DNA of 64,000 nt from Ipomoea triloba (lineage: Eukaryota; Streptophyta; Magnoliopsida; Solanales; Convolvulaceae): assembly GCF_003576645.1 (NCBI RefSeq), contig NC_044922.1:6457646-6521645 (forward strand), in the 5' to 3' direction. The position numbers and the translations under genes are program-made. Positions within the stretch are counted from its first letter, which is position 1. Each line of letters starts with the position of its first letter. Positions 59,201 through 64,000 of the stretch are shown here, piece by piece. Under the pieces are notes generated by a model that saw nothing but the letters and a program-made list of their open reading frames with translations, made no database searches and was not told where the DNA came from.

Positions 59201-60888
59201 TCCTCTTATTTATTTATTATTACAGGTTTATTGATAGTTGTGCATATCTATTTATAGATTGCAGGTTGTGCATATCTATTTATTTATTACAGCTTTAGTC
59301 TTCTTTCTTGTGATGTGGACTCTTGTGAACTTGAATTGGCCTGGGGATCAAGTTGTCCCCAAATGTTGTGTATTAATTAGGGGTTCTGAAAATTGCTTTT
59401 TTAAAATTAAAATTTTTATTGATTATATTTGTGAGCTCAATTGGTTTGTCAATGATTACAAGAGTAGATGCTTGAAATCTCATCAAACATTTATTTGCTA
59501 CATAAATTTTGAACCGTATTGACACTCATGCAGGTAAAAAGAGTAAGAACACTGCATTACACAATGAGCCCAATAGGTTAGGACAAAAGACATTTATACA
59601 AGAAAAATCTAACAAACTCGTTAATATCGCGGTGGGCGGTGAAGCCACGTTAAAGCCCATACGGTGGGCCTCTAGTATGGTCGGCCCTGGCCAGGGCAAT
59701 GACATAGGGCCCCCAATTTTTGGGGGTTATTTAAAAAAAATATTATATATATAAAACTATTATTTTATACTTATTAATTATGTTTTTAGAATCCATGGAT
59801 TGGTCTTAATTATTGTAACTAAAATTAAAATTTTAGAATGAATTGACATTGAAATTTTACTGAATAATTTTGTATTTAAATATGCACAAAAATGTCACTT
59901 TTAAATTTAAATTTGAATTTTATTTTTTTGTTGTTAAAATTTTATGCATTATATTTGGACAAAATTTTTTTATTACATTTTTATTTATGTTATAGAATAC
60001 AATAACTTGAAGTCCAAATAGATTTGAACTCAATTACTTCAATTATAAGGATCTTCTATACTTCTATAGTTCTATGGTTATCTTTCAGAAGTCTTCCGGA
60101 ATTAAATTTATTGCCTTTATAAATAGACAAGACTCCTATTTTTAATGGAACGGCCTTGGCCTCGAGAAGCCCGTCAGTCCGGACCAGGAGCAGGCTTTGG
60201 GACATGAATGTCTAGCTGTCTAGGGCTGACTTTGGAGGCTAGCCCTGGGTCGCCAATCTTGGGTCCATGTTGCCTTCTTGGTTTGAATCGCCTATCTTAG
60301 GCCACAGATCCTCATTCTTCGACCGTTTCCAATATTTCCATCAAGTAGATTATATAATATAAATAATTGCAGAGTTCTGATGCGAAGACAGTTGAATATT
60401 AAATGATAATGTGAAAGAAAAATATCTCATCATATTGTAGACAGGCTTAACTTATCTCTACTTAATATTACATTTAAAAAGTTGTTGAGAGGATCGATAT
60501 TTACTATTTAGGTATACGAAAGAAGAATAGTCATTTGATACAAAAAAACTAGTTGACTGTACGCACAACTACATAACTTGATGAGTTGAGGCTTATGTCG
60601 TGTACTGAAAGAAGAAAGTCTGAAACACGTACTGCAACATTTGGTCATTTCTTATTAATTATGTATAGTAAGTTTATTAACGTAATAGGACGATTTGGTA
60701 GAAAATAATAAATGGATCTGTGGTTGCTGTAATTACTACATGTGTTAGGTTGTTTTGCAATTATTGTCCGGATTATTTTATGTTATATATAATTTTTTTG
60801 GGTGCATTTAAAAAGAATGAGCTAATGAAATTCAAATGATGTACTTGAGAAAATGCAACATTTGTTCATATGCATTTATGATATGTAG
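59201..60888. other. Gene-free stretch
   Basis: AT-rich with a GC-richer island at about 60150-60310 (GGCCTTGGCCTCGAGAAGCC and later words) and another at 59630-59725. Neither has a usable open frame or recognised motif. Confidence 0.5.
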
Positions 60889-61412
60889 GACGGGTTGGCC
60901 GCTGTTAGATTCCGGTTCCGAACCATCGGTCTCCGATTTTGAAATAGTACAAACCAGAACTGAAACCTTCTAGAGGAAAGTTTCGGTTCTGGTTCTTGAA
61001 CTAGCGGTTTTAGTTTGAATCGTCGGTTCAAACTTTTTTTTTTTAATGTTGTTTTCTATTTTTAAAATAGTTTAAATTTAATATTTATTTATTTATTTAT
61101 TTGGAAATTTTCGTTCTAAAATGTTTTTAAAATGGTTATATGAAATATTTAAACTTTAAAGTTGAACTAAAAAAATAAAAATAATTGATATAGTTAAAAT
61201 TTAAATTGTTATTTAAAGTTTAAACTTTAACCAAATAATTTTTATTTAAATATTAAATAAATAATAGTGTTTTTTTTAATTATTAACCAGCGGTTCCGGT
61301 TCCATATTATTCGGAATCAGAACCCAAACTGGAACCGAAACTGGTTGTAGTGAGTTGTACAGTTCCAATTCAGTCTGAATCGTTCGGTTCGAACCGAACC
61401 ATGATCATGCCA
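60889..61412. repeat. CGGTTC/GAACCG-rich element
   Basis: Both ends are rich in CGGTTC and GAACCG words (GATTCCGGTTCCGAACCATC near the left; CGTTCGGTTCGAACCGAACC near the right) around an AT-rich centre, giving strong self-complementarity. It is probably a diverged non-autonomous DNA transposon. Termini and target duplication are not certain. Confidence 0.45.
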
Positions 61413-61440
61413 AATGATATGTGGTGGGAAAGAACCAATC

Positions 61441-61680
61441 ATTATTTTAACTCATAAAATACATTATTCTAACACATAAAGTATATTATTCTAACTCATA
61501 AAATACATTACTCTAACACATAAATTACATTATTTTAATAACTCATAAAATACATTATCTTATCCCAGAAATTTCATTATTCTAACACAAATAAAGTGCA
61601 TCATTTTAACACATAAAACACATTATTTTAACTCATAAAATATATTATTTTACCTCAGAATGTTCATTATTCTAATACGC
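61441..61680. repeat. AT-rich minisatellite, unit about 22 bp
   Basis: A unit close to AACTCATAAAATACATTATT/AACACATAAAGTATATTATT is repeated about ten to eleven times with drift. Confidence 0.8.
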
Positions 61681-63431
61681 GCATACAACATGAAATTTAT
61701 TTTTTCTTTTAACATCAAAACGACGTCATTTTGGACCAATGTGTTATAATGACTAGTCTGTACGCACAACGACATAAGCAGCTGCGCAACTTGACTAGAC
61801 ACTTAAGTCGTTAGTTATAAGGGGAACTAAAAAATGTCTGTCAAATTATTTGATCAAATGAATGGTTCAGATTATTATGATTTTAGTATTTTTATGATTT
61901 TCCTTCTTTACCATCTATTATATTATTTTCTTCTTTTAAATAACTCCACATTCCGTTAGTATAAACTTTAGTAACGAAATATTCCATTAACTTTTAACTT
62001 ACCCATTAATGTCTATAAGAAAAGTCTTAGATTCGAATCACATCTCAATCAGAGTTGGCATAATTGTTGAATATATATTACGAATATGTTAAAGTATATT
62101 ATTGAAAAGTAAGTAACTGAATTGCACATGACACATTAGACAATGACAATGCTACTCGAAAGAGAATTAAAAAGACTTAGAGAAATTCAAACCAAAAGTA
62201 GTATTTATTTAGACTATCATTTTTAGACTAAGTATTTAGACTAGTGAGTAGTGATTATACAAAATTGCAAATATTTATTTTAATGATAATTATAATCAAT
62301 CTCTCATATATTATATTGTATTCATATACTTTGAATTACCGATTTAAATAAACAAAAATTAACATTCAATTACATATGTATGAACATCTCCTATATAATT
62401 TTGCATCGATATACTTTAAAGTACTTATTTAAAAATAAACATTGTGCATTATCTCATTCACGCAATGCCCGTGAAAAACTAGTCTTTTTAATAATGAACT
62501 ACAACTATTTTTATTATTATTTGCATTAGACAAAACATTTTTCTTTTAATAAAAGGAAGACGTGGACTTGACTCAGATTTCATTTTGTTCTTCCTTTCCG
62601 TCTTTTCTCGTCTAACCGGAAATATAATAAGTATCCAATCTTATCCCTAACCGTACATCATTTATCAAATCAATGAATATAACTAAGTGATCAAATAATT
62701 GACTAACAAGTAACAACTAATATGGCCATAATCAACTAATAATTAATCTGATCTCCAGGGTTTAATCTATATTTAGCCACCTAAATTGCCATGGAGACAC
62801 GTAAAGGCATGAAGAAAAATCTCACAATTTTTTTGTTAGGATTTACCGATTTAGTATGGGATAGTTCATGTGGCCATATTCATTCTAAATATAGAAACTT
62901 ACCATTAAGTTTCGTCATCCGTTTGGTGAGATATGATATCAATACCTTTTTCTTTAAGCTTATTGCCTAAAAGAAAATTCAAACTTTAACGATTGTGACA
63001 ATTGTAATGATAATTATGATCAAACTTGTAAAGTTTAAAATATTAGTATTGATGGGGAATATACTTTATGCTTAAAATCGATTAGACCTGAAATATGAAG
63101 GTTTATGAATTAATTAGGTTTAGATGATGATTGGAACCCATGTCCCATGGGTAATATTTGAGGGATCGACCTATGTAAGAAGGGAAGAGAGCTACAGGTG
63201 CAAATTGGGTTAAAGATCAAAGTTAAGGGGTGAAGGCATAAATACTGAATGGATGGGTATAAAGTGACGAAGGTGGAAAAGTTTGGTGGCCAAATCGCAA
63301 AAAGGCATAAAGTATAGGGTCCAAGGCACAAATAATGAAAAGAAGGGGTCCAAGGGATAGTTTGGTGGGACAACCGGCAAGGGGGAGGGGAGTGGGGGTT
63401 GGTAGGGGGCGACCAACCGGCTTTTAGGTTG
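61681..63431. other. Gene-free stretch
   Basis: Nothing coding was recognised. 61840-61930 repeats part of 14880-14960 (ATGAATGGTTCAGATTATT/ATGAATGGTTCATATTATTT), and 61753-61815 is related to 60550-60605 (CTGTACGCACAAC), so dispersed repeats are present. 63110-63430 is purine-rich. Confidence 0.5.
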
Positions 63432-63956
63432 GGGGGATGGGGGGGGGGGGGGGNNNNNNNNNNNNNNNNNNNNNNNNNNNNNNNNNNNNNNNNNNNNNNN
63501 NNNNNNNNNNNNNNNNNNNNNNNNNNNNNNNNNNNNNNNNNNNNNNNNNNNNNNNNNNNNNNNNNNNNNNNNNNNNNNNNNNNNNNNNNNNNNNNNNNNN
63601 NNNNNNNNNNNNNNNNNNNNNNNNNNNNNNNNNNNNNNNNNNNNNNNNNNNNNNNNNNNNNNNNNNNNNNNNNNNNNNNNNNNNNNNNNNNNNNNNNNNN
63701 NNNNNNNNNNNNNNNNNNNNNNNNNNNNNNNNNNNNNNNNNNNNNNNNNNNNNNNNNNNNNNNNNNNNNNNNNNNNNNNNNNNNNNNNNNNNNNNNNNNN
63801 NNNNNNNNNNNNNNNNNNNNNNNNNNNNNNNNNNNNNNNNNNNNNNNNNNNNNNNNNNNNNNNNNNNNNNNNNNNNNNNNNNNNNNNNNNNNNNNNNNNN
63901 NNNNNNNNNNNNNNNNNNNNNNNNNNNGGGGGGGGGGGGGGGGGGGGGGGGGGGGG
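63432..63956. other. Assembly gap flanked by G homopolymers
   Basis: N runs from 63454 to 63927, with G runs on both sides (to 63453, and 63928-63956). Proline- or glycine-only frames across this are artefacts. Confidence 0.98.
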
Positions 63957-64000
63957 AGGAGGGTGGTGAATGGCTATAGGACGCATGTGTGGTATAAAAT

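Noticed and set aside
63210..63986. Pro-rich (or Gly-rich) frames across the terminal gap
   Set aside because: They consist of translated N and G homopolymer; nothing is supported.

Overview
The window is nuclear DNA from a flowering plant, almost certainly a eudicot. It is AT-rich, its genes are split by canonical GT-AG introns, and it is packed with MITEs, SINEs, a TRIM element, a Mutator-like element (MULE) and tRNA-derived repeats. The gene families are typical of plants: a PAR1 pair, an IQD protein, a plastid acyl-ACP desaturase, a C2-GRAM-VASt protein, a proteasome chaperone and a FAR1-type transposase. The species cannot be fixed from sequence alone. The assembly is a draft: there are N gaps at 48852-48876 and 63454-63927, and two single-N junctions (17351, 52357) mark false-looking duplications around long (AT)n tracts.

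Layout. 1-13849 (minus): a BAG-associated GRAM protein 1 (BAGP1) orthologue, 16 exons visible, 3' end off the left edge. 14.1-18.1 kb: repeats, a decayed tRNA-Ser(GCU), a hAT-like MITE and an artefactual tandem copy. 18.1-22.1 kb (plus): two tandem PAR1-family secreted protein genes duplicated together with their promoters. 22.1-30.6 kb: gene-free, made of foldback elements, minisatellite, LTR fragments and SINE/MITE debris. 30.7-35.6 kb (plus): an IQ67-domain (IQD14-like) calmodulin-binding gene. 36.5-39.4 kb (minus): proteasome assembly chaperone 4, with a complete TRIM retrotransposon in intron 1. 39.9-40.6 kb: a large foldback element. 41.0-48.8 kb: a probable autonomous MULE carrying an intact FAR1/FRS-type transposase gene (plus) and, tail to tail, an intact nine-exon Ulp1/C48-protease-like gene (minus), both ends abutting (AT)n. 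49-55 kb: MITEs, a 5'-truncated LINE with a perfect 19-bp target-site duplication, the second assembly duplication and a tandem array. 55.5-57.8 kb (plus): a three-exon plastid stearoyl-ACP-desaturase-family gene with an intact di-iron centre but a heavily altered substrate channel. 58-64 kb: MITE, a SINE with 12-bp target-site duplications, AT minisatellites and a G-homopolymer-flanked gap.

Most notable: (1) the MULE that pairs an intact FRS transposase with an intact Ulp1-like gene whose expected catalytic Cys reads Ser; (2) at least five tiny poly(A) insertions (about 13-33 nt) each flanked by 15-19 bp direct duplications, which look like LINE insertions truncated to little more than the tail, one confirmed by an empty site in the paralogous PAR1 promoter and one forming a perfect palindrome; (3) the desaturase with several substitutions at positions known to set chain-length specificity. 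The host genes are unrelated functionally; the window is a gene-sparse region shaped by small transposons.
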